This document shows positions 56,232 through 64,000 of a stretch of DNA of 64,000 nucleotides, in pieces. Within the stretch, counting starts at the first letter, position 1; every line of letters starts with the position of its first letter. This DNA is from Paramylibacter kogurei. Its GTDB lineage: Bacteria > Pseudomonadota > Alphaproteobacteria > Rhodobacterales > Rhodobacteraceae. A program made the position numbers and the translations under genes. Where the stretch lies: positions 1 through 64,000 of the forward strand of contig NZ_MDGM01000013.1 of the NCBI RefSeq assembly GCF_002742285.1. Reading direction: 5' to 3'. The notes beneath the pieces are model-generated. The model was given only the letters and a program-made list of their open reading frames with translations. It did no database searches and had not been told where the DNA came from.

Positions 56232-56402
56232 TGGTTCATGGTTTCAAACGCGGTCTGGCAACCGCAGCAAGTTTGAAACATCCGAAATCACCGGTGGAAA
56301 CGGGGATATATCAAATCCCCGATGGATACGGTTAAAACCCGTTCTATGAGCCGCGCAGGCGGGCCCGCCCATTAATATCATATGTGTCCAACACATAAAA
56401 AA
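56232..56402. other. Structured non-coding segment between liv and phoB
   Basis: 171 bp with no gene. It holds a 9-bp inverted repeat GTTTCAAAC/GTTTGAAAC enclosing a second stem GCGGT/ACCGC, then a GGGGAT/ATCCCC hairpin and a GCGGGCCCGC palindrome. It lies between two convergent terminators. It may encode a small RNA or be a remnant; nothing more can be said. Confidence 0.35.
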
Positions 56403-56428
56403 CCCCGCAGATCACATGATCTGCGGGG
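56396..56428 (-). terminator. Rho-independent terminator of the pst-pho operon
   Basis: A 12-bp near-perfect inverted repeat (56403-56414 with 56417-56428) is followed on the minus strand by TTTTTTATGT. It lies 24 bases beyond the phoB stop. Confidence 0.9.
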
Positions 56429-56452
56429 CGATTTTCGTGCCATTTTTGCGCG

Positions 56453-57151
56453 TTAGGCAAATTTATCCAATGAATAACCAAACCCGCGCACCGTGCGGAT
56501 GTAATCATCATTGCACGCAGCATTCAGTTGTTTGCGCAAACGCCCGATATGCACATCAACCGTGCGGGTTTCGACCTCCAGACTATTGGCCCAAACACGT
56601 TCCAATAATTGATCGCGTGAAAAGACGCGGCCGGGAGCCTCGAGCAATACGCGCAGCAATTTAAATTCCAGCGGGCCAAGATGCACGTTGTGATCTTCGA
56701 CCGTAACACCATGACGGGTCAGATCCATCGACAGGTTTTCATAAGACAACACATCAACACCCTTGCCACCATCACGGCTGCGCAACCCTGCGCGAACACG
56801 GGCCAACAGTTCTTTGATGGAATAGGGTTTGACGATGTAGTCATCCGCACCCGTATCCAAACCGCGCACTTTGTCCTCTTCTTCGCCGCGCGCGGTTAAC
56901 ATGATAACAGGGATGGATTTGGTGGCCTTGTTGCGTTTGATTTGACGACACACTTCCAACCCAGATGCCTGTGGCAGCATCCAATCCAGCAAAATGATGT
57001 CGATTTCCGTTTCCTCAAGAATGAGCAAACCCTGTTCACCGGTTTCTGCCTTGAACACGTTATAACCCTCTACATCAAGGTTATAGCTCAGCAATTCCAG
57101 CTGTGAGGGTTCGTCCTCTACAATCAATACTTTGGGGCCATCAATCGACAT
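56453..57151 (-). CDS. phoB: Phosphate regulon response regulator PhoB
   Basis: A 232-residue OmpR-type response regulator. The receiver domain has the acidic pair (VEDEPSQ), phospho-acceptor Asp56 (LLDWMLP), the switch Thr (MLTARGEE) and Lys (DDYIVKPYS); the DNA-binding wing ends with YIRTVRGFGYSL. It binds Pho boxes, of which candidates are present at 60947 and 62160. It lies five bases downstream of phoU. The PhoR sensor kinase is not in this operon. Confidence 0.93.
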   Translation of the reverse strand: MSIDGPKVLIVEDEPSQLELLSYNLDVEGYNVFKAETGEQGLLILEETEIDIILLDWMLPQASGLEVCRQIKRNKATKSIPVIMLTARGEEEDKVRGLDTGADDYIVKPYSIKELLARVRAGLRSRDGGKGVDVLSYENLSMDLTRHGVTVEDHNVHLGPLEFKLLRVLLEAPGRVFSRDQLLERVWANSLEVETRTVDVHIGRLRKQLNAACNDDYIRTVRGFGYSLDKFA

Positions 57152-57156
57152 GTTTT

Positions 57157-57822
57157 TTACTCTTCTACCAACTCGCCTGTGACCAAGTAATGTACTTGAT
57201 CGGCGATGTTTTTCACCTGATCACCCGCACGTTCCATGTTTTTTGAAATGAACTGAAGATGTGTGCAGGCTTCGATATTGCGTGGGTTTTCCATCATATA
57301 GGTCAACAGCTCGCGAAACAATGCATCTGTGCGATCGTTGATATCCTGATCGGCATCATGGGCTTGTTTGGCCTTTACGATATCATGATTGACGTATGCG
57401 TCCATCACCAATTCCAGCGTGCCGATAATGCGCGTGGACATATCCGAAATGCGGCGCAAGACGGGTTTCATTGCTGAATAATCCTCAACCGCGCGCACAC
57501 GATATGACATGGTTTTTGCATAGTCGCCCATGCGTTCCAGAGCAGTTGAAATTTTCAACGTGGTGATGGCGCTGCGCAAATCTTCGGCCATGGGTTGGCG
57601 CAATGCGATCAGACGGATCGCCTTGTCGTCGATTTTTTCTTCGAGCTTGTTAATGACGCTGTCGCCTTTGATCACCTTTTTCGCGAGCTTATCATCGCCC
57701 GTTTTCAATGCCTTGGCGGCCTGTTTCATTTGCGAAGAAACTTCGTCGGCCATTTGCACCAACAAGGTTTCGATTTCATTCAGGTCTTTGTCAAACCGTG
57801 TTACGATATGTGTATGATCCAT
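57157..57822 (-). CDS. phoU: Phosphate signalling protein PhoU
   Basis: A 221-residue helical protein with two PhoU three-helix repeats (QMADEVSSQMKQAAKALK in the first, RISDMSTRIIGTLELVMDAY in the second). It couples the PstSCAB importer to PhoR/PhoB and prevents activation when phosphate is plentiful. Located between pstB and phoB in the usual order. Confidence 0.93.
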   Translation of the reverse strand: MDHTHIVTRFDKDLNEIETLLVQMADEVSSQMKQAAKALKTGDDKLAKKVIKGDSVINKLEEKIDDKAIRLIALRQPMAEDLRSAITTLKISTALERMGDYAKTMSYRVRAVEDYSAMKPVLRRISDMSTRIIGTLELVMDAYVNHDIVKAKQAHDADQDINDRTDALFRELLTYMMENPRNIEACTHLQFISKNMERAGDQVKNIADQVHYLVTGELVEE

Positions 57823-57833
57823 TTGCCTGTTCC

Positions 57834-58655
57834 TTAGCCGATACGACCGGTGATGTAGTTTTGAGTACGTTCATCTTCTGGTGATGTGAACAATGTTTTG
57901 GTAGGGCCTGTTTCCACCAAGTTCCCCAGATGGAAAAATGCAGTGCGTTGCGACACACGCGCGGCCTGTTGCATGGAGTGGGTCACAATGACGATGGTGA
58001 ATTTTTCGCGCAATTCATCAATCAATTCCTCGATTGTTGCCGTGGCGATTGGGTCCAGTGCGGAACAAGGTTCATCCATCAAGATCACCTCTGGGCGCAC
58101 GGCAATCGCACGTGCAATGCACAAACGCTGTTGCTGACCACCAGATAAACCTGTGCCTGGTTCTTGCAAACGATCGGAAACCTCTTTCCAAAGACCTGCG
58201 CGTTGCAATGACCATTCAACGATATCATCCAATTCGGATTTTGAACTGGTCAACCCGTGAATACGTGGGCCATAGGCGATATTGTCATAGATGGATTTGG
58301 GGAATGGGTTTGGTTTTTGAAACACCATGCCCACATGTTGGCGCAGGGCCACAACATCCACCTCTGGTGCGTAAATATCTTGGCCTTCCAGTTGAATATC
58401 ACCTTCAACACGACAAATATCCACCAGATCATTCATGCGGTTCAAACAACGCAAGAATGTTGATTTACCACAACCCGATGGCCCGATCAGGGATGTTACC
58501 TTGTTACGTGGAATATCAAGGTTGATTTTATCCAACGCCTGTTTCGCACCGTAATAAACATCAACGTTTTTCGCGGTGAAAATCGGGGTTTTGTTTGCGG
58601 CTGGTGTGTTTTGCACGGATGTGGCCTCTGGCATTTCTGTTACAACGTTATTCAT
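57834..58655 (-). CDS. pstB: Phosphate ABC transporter ATP-binding protein PstB
   Basis: A 273-residue ATPase with Walker [10 protein letters not shown], the PstB-typical [28 protein letters not shown] and signature [14 protein letters not shown], then [14 protein letters not shown]. It drives the PstCA permease. An extra N-terminal segment of about 20 residues precedes the domain. Confidence 0.96.
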   Translation of the reverse strand: MNNVVTEMPEATSVQNTPAANKTPIFTAKNVDVYYGAKQALDKINLDIPRNKVTSLIGPSGCGKSTFLRCLNRMNDLVDICRVEGDIQLEGQDIYAPEVDVVALRQHVGMVFQKPNPFPKSIYDNIAYGPRIHGLTSSKSELDDIVEWSLQRAGLWKEVSDRLQEPGTGLSGGQQQRLCIARAIAVRPEVILMDEPCSALDPIATATIEELIDELREKFTIVIVTHSMQQAARVSQRTAFFHLGNLVETGPTKTLFTSPEDERTQNYITGRIG

Positions 58656-58658
58656 GAT

Positions 58659-59918
58659 CTAGAACCTTTTCTCGAATTTCTTGCGCAGGAAAATGGCCAA
58701 CAGATTCATCAGAACCAAGAAAACCAGCAAGACAATAATTGCAGCGGATGTTTTTTCGACGAATGCACGTTCAGATGCATCAGCCCAAAGGAAAATTTGC
58801 ACAGGAAGTGCAGCAGCGGGTTCAACAATGGATGTCGGAACATCGGCGATGAACGCCACCATACCAATCATCAACAATGGTGCAGTTTCACCCAATGCCT
58901 GTGCCATGCCAACGATTGTTCCTGTCAGGATACCGGGCAAGGCCAATGGTGCCACATGATGGAACGTGGCCTGAACGGGGCTTGCGCCCATGCCCAAGGC
59001 CGCTTCGCGGATGGATGGGGGAACCGCACGTAATGATGCGCGCGCGGCGATGATGATCGTAGGCAATGTCATCAATGACAACACCAAACCACCCACCAAT
59101 GGTGTGGAACGTGGCAACCCAAATGTATTGAGCAACATCGCCAAACCAAGCAAACCGAACACAATGGATGGCACCGCGGCCAGATTGTTAATGTTTACCT
59201 CGATGAATTGCGACAATCGGTTTTTCGGTGCGAATTCTTCCAGATAAATCGCCGCCAAAATCGCAATTGGAAAGGATACAAAGAAACACACAGAAAGTGT
59301 CAGCAACGATCCCATCAGGGCGCTTAAAATCCCTGCCAATTCGGGTTCACGTGAATCGCCGTTGGTGAAAAACTTGGAATTGAAATGGCGATTAACGCTA
59401 TCGTTATTTTCCAAGGTTTCAAGCCAGCTAATTTCCAAATCGGACATGCGGCGCTCGTCTTCGGGCAGGTCACGATCAACCGAACCGCTGATTACCAGAT
59501 CGGCATCATCGGATGCGGTGAACCACAATTTTTGCGGGCCACCCAGAATGGAAGGATCGGCCAGAATGTGATCGCGCAGCTCAAAACCCAAATCAACGCT
59601 GAGCAGGCCATATAGTTTGCGTTTATCGCCACGGCTTGTCACCTCTGGGAATGTTTCGCGCAGTGATTTTTTCATCAAACTGTCAAAGCTGGTCGCCTCG
59701 ATATCGTTTGGATCAATATTTTCCGCGCTCAGATCAACCGTGACGGCGATTTCCGAAGTTGTCAGCGCACCTTTGCCTTGGAGGATGATCGATCCAACCA
59801 TGAACACAAGAAATGCGAGCGAGATTGCGATTGCGCCACGACCAAACCATTTGAAGCGTGTTTCAGATGCTTCGCGCGATTTACGCAGACGGGTAGGGGT
59901 TGTCAGCATACTAGTCAT
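58659..59918 (-). CDS. pstA: Phosphate ABC transporter permease PstA
   Basis: A 419-residue inner-membrane permease. Like other alphaproteobacterial PstA proteins it is longer than the E. coli form, with an extracytoplasmic insertion at about residues 50-200 between the first and second membrane segment. The permease core has the EAA-type loop REAALGMGASPVQATFHHVAP. It overlaps pstC by eight bases and lies three bases before pstB. Confidence 0.94.
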   Translation of the reverse strand: MTSMLTTPTRLRKSREASETRFKWFGRGAIAISLAFLVFMVGSIILQGKGALTTSEIAVTVDLSAENIDPNDIEATSFDSLMKKSLRETFPEVTSRGDKRKLYGLLSVDLGFELRDHILADPSILGGPQKLWFTASDDADLVISGSVDRDLPEDERRMSDLEISWLETLENNDSVNRHFNSKFFTNGDSREPELAGILSALMGSLLTLSVCFFVSFPIAILAAIYLEEFAPKNRLSQFIEVNINNLAAVPSIVFGLLGLAMLLNTFGLPRSTPLVGGLVLSLMTLPTIIIAARASLRAVPPSIREAALGMGASPVQATFHHVAPLALPGILTGTIVGMAQALGETAPLLMIGMVAFIADVPTSIVEPAAALPVQIFLWADASERAFVEKTSAAIIVLLVFLVLMNLLAIFLRKKFEKRF

Positions 59919-60879
59919 ATTGTTCTCGATATTTGTTGACGATCTTCAAAGAGATCACGTTCAAAATAAGGGTGACGATGAACAACAACAGACCCAACGC
60001 AAATGCGGATAGGGTCTTGGCGCTGTCAAATTCTTGGTCGCCGGTGAGCAATGCAACGATTTGCGCGGTGATGGTTGTGACCGCCTCTAGCGGGTTCGCT
60101 GTCAGATTGGCGGCCAGACCAGCGGCCATCACAACAATCATCGTTTCACCAATGGCGCGAGATGCCGCCAAAAGCAAACTACCCGCGATACCAGGGATCG
60201 CAGCGGGCAATATCACCTTGCGAATTGTTTCGCTGTCGGTGGAACCAAGCCCAAGGGATGCATCGCGCAATGATTGGGGCACGGCGTTAATCACATCATC
60301 AGACAGGGATGAAATCAGCGGGATAATCATAACCCCCATGATTAAACCTGCGGCCAATGCGCTTTCGGATGAAACGTTTAGCCCAACGCTTTCACCTGTG
60401 GAACGCAGCATCGGTGCCACCACAAGTGCGGCAAAGAAACCGTAAACAACGGTTGGGATGCCAGCCAAAATTTCCAACAAAGGTTTCACCCAGTTGCGGG
60501 TGCGTTTGCTGGCATATTCCGACAGGTAAATCGCGGAAAACAATCCCAGCGGTGTGGCCACACACATGGCAATAAATGAAATCAACAATGTCCCTGTGAT
60601 CAAAGGCACGGCACCAAAACTGCCCTCTGCGGCGACTTGGTCTGCGCGCAGGGCTGTTTGGGGGCTCCATTTCGTGCCGAACAGGAATTCGGACATTGGC
60701 ACGCGTTCAAAAAATCGGATGGATTCAAACAGCAAGGAAAAGACAATCCCAACAGTGACAAGAATGGCCACAAGCGAACATGCAATCAGCACGCCAGTGA
60801 CCAACATTTCAACCGTCTTGGATCTATTTCCCGCCGTGATATTCAGCTTGGCAGCTGTTGCAGCGTTTTTGGGCGACAT
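59911..60879 (-). CDS. pstC: Phosphate ABC transporter permease PstC
   Basis: A 322-residue permease with about six membrane segments; the EAA-type loop is RDASLGLGSTDSETIRKVILP, and the GIPTVVYGFFAALVVAP segment is characteristic of PstC. Its length is that of E. coli PstC (319), not the extended forms often seen in this group. It is separated from pstS by 184 bp that hold a terminator and a double Pho box, so pstC can be transcribed independently. Confidence 0.94.
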   Translation of the reverse strand: MSPKNAATAAKLNITAGNRSKTVEMLVTGVLIACSLVAILVTVGIVFSLLFESIRFFERVPMSEFLFGTKWSPQTALRADQVAAEGSFGAVPLITGTLLISFIAMCVATPLGLFSAIYLSEYASKRTRNWVKPLLEILAGIPTVVYGFFAALVVAPMLRSTGESVGLNVSSESALAAGLIMGVMIIPLISSLSDDVINAVPQSLRDASLGLGSTDSETIRKVILPAAIPGIAGSLLLAASRAIGETMIVVMAAGLAANLTANPLEAVTTITAQIVALLTGDQEFDSAKTLSAFALGLLLFIVTLILNVISLKIVNKYREQYD

Positions 60880-60946
60880 AGGTTTATCCCAGAATTATTT
60901 TAGATAAATCCGATTCTCTCGGACGCGTTAACACTTACGGAAATCG

Positions 60947-60986
60947 TGTAACAATTATGTAGAATCAATGTAACAGTTTTGTAAAA
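60947..60986 (-). promoter_or_regulatory. Double Pho box upstream of pstC
   Basis: Four heptamers lie in exact 11-bp phase: TGTAACA at 60947, TGTAGAA at 60958, TGTAACA at 60969 and TGTAAAA at 60980, with four-base spacers. This is two consecutive Pho boxes (7-4-7 arrangement), 68 bp before the pstC start codon on the minus strand. Confidence 0.8.
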
Positions 60987-61010
60987 TGACGCCGTGAGGC
61001 ACAGGATTTT

Positions 61011-61041
61011 TGTTACAAAAAAGGGGGCCAAAGCCCCCTTT
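61011..61041 (-). terminator. Rho-independent terminator of pstS
   Basis: AAAGGGGGC (61020-61028) pairs with 61033-61041 across a 4-base loop; on the minus strand a T-run follows. It lies 23 bases past the pstS stop and before the pstC promoter. Confidence 0.9.
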
Positions 61042-61063
61042 CAAATTCACGATGTCGATGTGA

Positions 61064-62092
61064 TTACATAGACAGGTTGTTCAAGCCGGTGATGGATGCT
61101 TTCCACTCTTTGCGCTCTTCGTCTTGCATTGGGATCAAACCTTTGTCTGCAAGATAACCGTCTTCGCCCCATGCATCTTCTGATGTGAATTCAGCCAAGA
61201 ATTCGCTGATGCCAGGAACGGTGCCAACATGTGCTTTTTTCACGTAGAAGAACAATGAACGTGACACTGGATAGTCACCTGTTGCGATGGCTTCGAATGT
61301 TGGTGCAACACCGTCGATTTTTGAACCTTGAACGCTGTCAGAGTTTTGCTCAAGGAAGCTGAAACCAAAGATACCGAATGCGGCTGGGTTTGCTTGCAAT
61401 TTTTGAACGATCAAGTTGTCGTTTTCGCCAGCTTCAACAAATGCGCCATCTTCACGGATTGTGTGACAGATTGCTTTGTGGTCGTCTTTTGACATGGCTT
61501 TGATTGATTCAAACTGATCACAACCGCCTTCCATGGCCAGTTCCAAGAACGCATCACGTGTACCAGATGTTGGGGGTGGGCCCAAAACTTCGATTTTCAC
61601 CGCTGGCAATTGTGCGTTGATTTGGTTCCATGTTGTGTATGGGTTTGGCTCTGTGCCACCGTCCGCTGTTGGAACGTCTTTGGCCAATGCCAAGAAGATA
61701 TCTTTCAAAGATACTTCGAATTGATCAGATTCTTTAGAGTTTGCAAATACGATGCCGTCATAACCGATTTGTGCTTCTACGATGTCGGTGATGCCGTTTG
61801 ATGCACAAAGCTCAACTTCGGATGCTTTGATGCGGCGCGATGCGTTTGTGATGTCTGGGTGTTCTTCACCAACACCAGCACAGAACAATTTCAAACCACC
61901 ACCAGAACCAGTTGATTCAACAACAGGTGTTTTGAATTCTGTGTTTTTGCCAAAACGCTCTGCAACTGTTGTTGAGAACGGGAATACAGTTGATGAACCA
62001 ACGATTTTGATTTGATCGCGATCTGCGAATGCTGGTGCAGCAACAGCAGTTGCCAGCGCGACAGCAGAAATAGAAAGTGTTTTAGTGAACAT
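61064..62092 (-). CDS. pstS: Phosphate ABC transporter substrate-binding protein PstS
   Basis: A 342-residue periplasmic phosphate-binding protein. The signal peptide (LSISAVALATAVAAPAFA) is followed by VGSSTVFPFSTTVAERF and ESTGSGGGLKLFCAG, the phosphate-binding loops, then TSGTRDAFLELAM. The start at 62092 is preceded by GGGG; an upstream in-frame ATG at 62134 adds residues that do not fit a signal peptide. A Pho box lies in the upstream region. Its own terminator makes it the most abundantly expressed part of the locus. Confidence 0.95.
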   Translation of the reverse strand: MFTKTLSISAVALATAVAAPAFADRDQIKIVGSSTVFPFSTTVAERFGKNTEFKTPVVESTGSGGGLKLFCAGVGEEHPDITNASRRIKASEVELCASNGITDIVEAQIGYDGIVFANSKESDQFEVSLKDIFLALAKDVPTADGGTEPNPYTTWNQINAQLPAVKIEVLGPPPTSGTRDAFLELAMEGGCDQFESIKAMSKDDHKAICHTIREDGAFVEAGENDNLIVQKLQANPAAFGIFGFSFLEQNSDSVQGSKIDGVAPTFEAIATGDYPVSRSLFFYVKKAHVGTVPGISEFLAEFTSEDAWGEDGYLADKGLIPMQDEERKEWKASITGLNNLSM

Positions 62093-62435
62093 ATGTTCGA
62101 CCCCAAGTTTTGTTAAACGACCCGATTCTTTCACGGATGCCGATGATCTAAGCGGGCTGTGTGACAGTTGGGTTTAGGTTTTGTAACAAGTTTGTAAAAT
62201 TGCAAGTTGTGAACAAATCGGCATATTTCAGCGAGATTTCCATCTGTTCACAAAAATCTTTGGCGATGACAAAACTGTGATGTAAACCCAAAGTTGCACG
62301 CAAGCAGCGCAAGGGGTTGTTACACGCGCATTTGTACCGAGTTACCCGATTTTAAACCAAAATAACTTTTGCCATCAAAAACGCATGTTTTGCGGGTAAT
62401 TTGATGTTCATGCCAATGATAATAGGAATTACGCG
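62093..62435. other. Divergent promoter region between pstS and the LamG/RTX gene
   Basis: 343 bp with no credible gene, AT-rich and containing Pho-like heptamers at 62160-62199. It carries the pstS promoter on the minus strand and presumably that of the LamG/RTX gene on the plus strand. Confidence 0.65.
62160..62199 (-). promoter_or_regulatory. Pho box upstream of pstS
   Basis: TGTAACA at 62182 and TGTAAAA at 62193 form the 7-4-7 Pho box, and TGTGACA at 62160 lies in the same 11-bp phase (two turns away). The core is the same as the proximal half of the pstC site. Confidence 0.75.
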
Positions 62436-64000
62436 ATGCCAATTACGTCAATATCTGATCTTGATCCAGTTTTCACAGCAGAATCACCGCGCACTTATAC
62501 AGGTGCATCGGGCGGATATATGGATGTTGGCCGCGACAGGTCGATGGAAACGGCCAATACCACGATTGCGCTGACGTTTTCAGTGTCACAATTCAACGGA
62601 ACAATGGCATTGGTTTCACGTGACAGCGATGGGCGCGATACGGGCGGAGGGTTTACCGTTTGGGTGAACGAAGATGGCGAATTGATTGTTACCCAAGACA
62701 GCCGCGATTCCACCGCTTGGATTCGTGTGCCGGATTTGGAACTGGGCCGAAATGACGATCACCATTTGGCTGTGTCCTTTGGTGATGACGGGATCATGAT
62801 TTATCTGGATGGTGAATTGGTCGCCGCTGAACCAGAATTTGCACAAGGTTTGGAATCCAATCGTAACGGATTTGTGGTGGGTGCAACGCGGGCATGGCGC
62901 GATGAACAAACCGATGATGCGCATAGCATCTTTTACGGCACCATTAGCGACGTCGCGGTGTTTGACAGCCAGCTTTCAACCCAAGACATCGCAGGTCTTG
63001 CCGCAATATCAGATGCCGATCTTGGCGAAGCAGCACTTGATGATTTGGCCATGTCCGAATTGATGCGCGCATTTGATCAAATTCACCATGCATCCGAAAA
63101 TTTCCAAGACATTGCAGGCCGGTTTGGATTTTCCATGCATGATGGCTATGAACGCGATCTGGTTATGCAAACGGGCAACGGGCGCGATAACACGCTGGAC
63201 GGTGGTGCAGATGCGGATGGCCTGAATGGCGGATATGGCAACGATGCATTGTTTGGCGGGCAAGGGCACGATGTTTTGCAAGGCAACTATGGCAATGATA
63301 ATCTGGATGGTGGATCAGGGCGCGATATTCTGGATGGCGGCCACGGCGAAGATACCTTGAATGGCGGCGCGGGTGGGGATTTGTTGATTTCCACCGCTGA
63401 TGCGCGTGAACCACGTATCGCCAATGTCCCTGGGCGCGACGAAGGTGATCCGCGCAATGTGATCAACAACGGTCACTATTATGAAAATCAACCAATTCCG
63501 GGTGATGACATCCTTATCGGTGGAAGTGGCGGCGACATCTTTTATTTCCGTACATTGATCAACGCCCAAGAACGTTTCATCGAAGAACACACACGCGCAG
63601 ATGGCACAATCAACTGGCATGGTGTGGCGGGCGAAAACGACGCCTTGCACGATCACTGGGTGGATACGTTGGGCAATGATGTGGTGATGGATTACGACCG
63701 ATCCGAAGGCGATCGTATCGTGATCGAAGGCCACACCACAGAAATCGGCACCATTGAATATGGTGACGCAAATGGCGACGGTGTGATCGACCATTCGATC
63801 ATTTCAATCTATTCCGACCAAGGTAATGGTGGCGCGCACCATATGGATCAACTTGGCACGATCACGGTTTATGGCGACATTGTTCGCGAAACCGATATCG
63901 AACATACATCTGCACCTGCATATGGGATCGTCACAACAATTGACGAGCTTGAAGAAGCGATCGAACCCACACGCATTGATGACAACACTGGCGCAATCCA
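62436..64000 (+). CDS. LamG-like and RTX calcium-binding repeat protein, N-terminal part
   Basis: The frame from ATG 62436 (TAGGAA ribosome binding site) is open to the right edge, giving 521 residues; the C-terminus is outside the window. Residues about 15-190 look like a LamG/concanavalin-type jelly-roll ([55 protein letters not shown]). Residues about 245-320 carry RTX nonapeptides ([18 protein letters not shown] and [18 protein letters not shown] in parts), followed by a beta-rich segment with [16 protein letters not shown] and a region that ends the visible part. No signal peptide; type I secretion is inferred. A related marine family often carries such LamG heads for glycan binding. Confidence 0.82.
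   Translation, partial: MPITSISDLDPVFTAESPRTYTGASGGYMDVGRDRSMETANTTIALTFSVSQFNGTMALVSRDSDGRDTGGGFTVWVNEDGELIVTQDSRDSTAWIRVPDLELGRNDDHHLAVSFGDDGIMIYLDGELVAAEPEFAQGLESNRNGFVVGATRAWRDEQTDDAHSIFYGTISDVAVFDSQLSTQDIAGLAAISDADLGEAALDDLAMSELMRAFDQIHHASENFQDIAGRFGFSMHDGYERDLVMQTGNGRDNTLDGGADADGLNGGYGNDALFGGQGHDVLQGNYGNDNLDGGSGRDILDGGHGEDTLNGGAGGDLLISTADAREPRIANVPGRDEGDPRNVINNGHYYENQPIPGDDILIGGSGGDIFYFRTLINAQERFIEEHTRADGTINWHGVAGENDALHDHWVDTLGNDVVMDYDRSEGDRIVIEGHTTEIGTIEYGDANGDGVIDHSIISIYSDQGNGGAHHMDQLGTITVYGDIVRETDIEHTSAPAYGIVTTIDELEEAIEPTRIDDNTGAI

Noticed and set aside
59385..60445. Plus-strand open frames opposite pstA and pstC
   Set aside because: Antisense shadows of well-recognised permease genes; no ribosome binding sites or family similarity.

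Overview
The window looks like a chromosomal stretch of a marine alphaproteobacterium, most likely Rhodobacteraceae (Roseobacter group), at moderate GC judged by eye. The grounds are gene content and order: a fused ATP sulfurylase/APS kinase, a DmdA-type demethylase, a protocatechuate 4,5-cleavage cluster, a long alphaproteobacterial PstA, CtrA-type TTAA-N7-TTAA sites, and RTX-type secreted proteins. I found no rRNA, tRNA, CRISPR array, insertion sequence or prophage.

Layout, left to right. (1) 1-3502, minus strand: the N-terminal 1167 residues of a giant RTX (calcium-binding repeat) protein running off the left edge, built partly of 87-residue tandem modules. (2) 3.9-9.9 kb: housekeeping and regulatory genes (IclR-type regulator, sat-cysC, trxB, a small exported protein, an alpha/beta hydrolase, an Lrp/AsnC regulator), with an unexplained array of five 11-bp-phased direct repeats before the Lrp gene. 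(3) 9.96-13.4 kb: three tandem paralogues sharing an N-terminal domain I do not recognise and a short RTX-like C-terminal half. (4) 13.4-16.8 kb, minus: PLP decarboxylase, dihaem cytochrome c and KdsD. (5) 16.8-28.5 kb: a DmdA-family gene divergent from an eight-gene, translationally coupled operon (MetY, hydrolase, FadN-like beta-oxidation protein, acyl-CoA synthetase, Ldh2-type dehydrogenase, M19 dipeptidase homologue, a 556-residue unknown, DUF3726 protein). (6) 28.8-31.8 kb: TadG/TadE-type trio with a CtrA-type site upstream. (7) 31.8-39.7 kb: a near-complete protocatechuate 4,5-cleavage pathway in two divergent operons (ligABC plus a dehydrogenase and a LysR gene on the minus strand; galB, ligK, galD, ligI on the plus strand). 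(8) 39.8-43.1 kb: PlsC/CdsA phospholipid pair and a GntR regulator/AbrB-type membrane protein pair. (9) 43.2-50.9 kb: nucleoside salvage operon (ribokinase, nucleoside hydrolase, 2OG-Fe oxygenase, BMP-type ABC transporter, cytidine deaminase). (10) 51.1-56.2 kb: branched-chain amino acid-type ABC importer. (11) 56.4-62.1 kb, minus: pstS, pstCAB, phoU, phoB with Pho boxes in exact 11-bp phase before pstC and pstS. (12) 62.4 kb to the right edge: a LamG-like plus RTX protein running off the window.

Most of the window is a nutrient-scavenging chromosome: phosphate, nucleosides, amino acids, sulfate, sulfur/one-carbon compounds and lignin-derived aromatics are all covered. The least explained parts are the three paralogues at 9.96-13.4 kb, the tail of the metY operon (M19 homologue with an altered metal motif, unknown protein, DUF3726), the oxygenase inside the nucleoside operon, and the phased repeat array at 9.24 kb.
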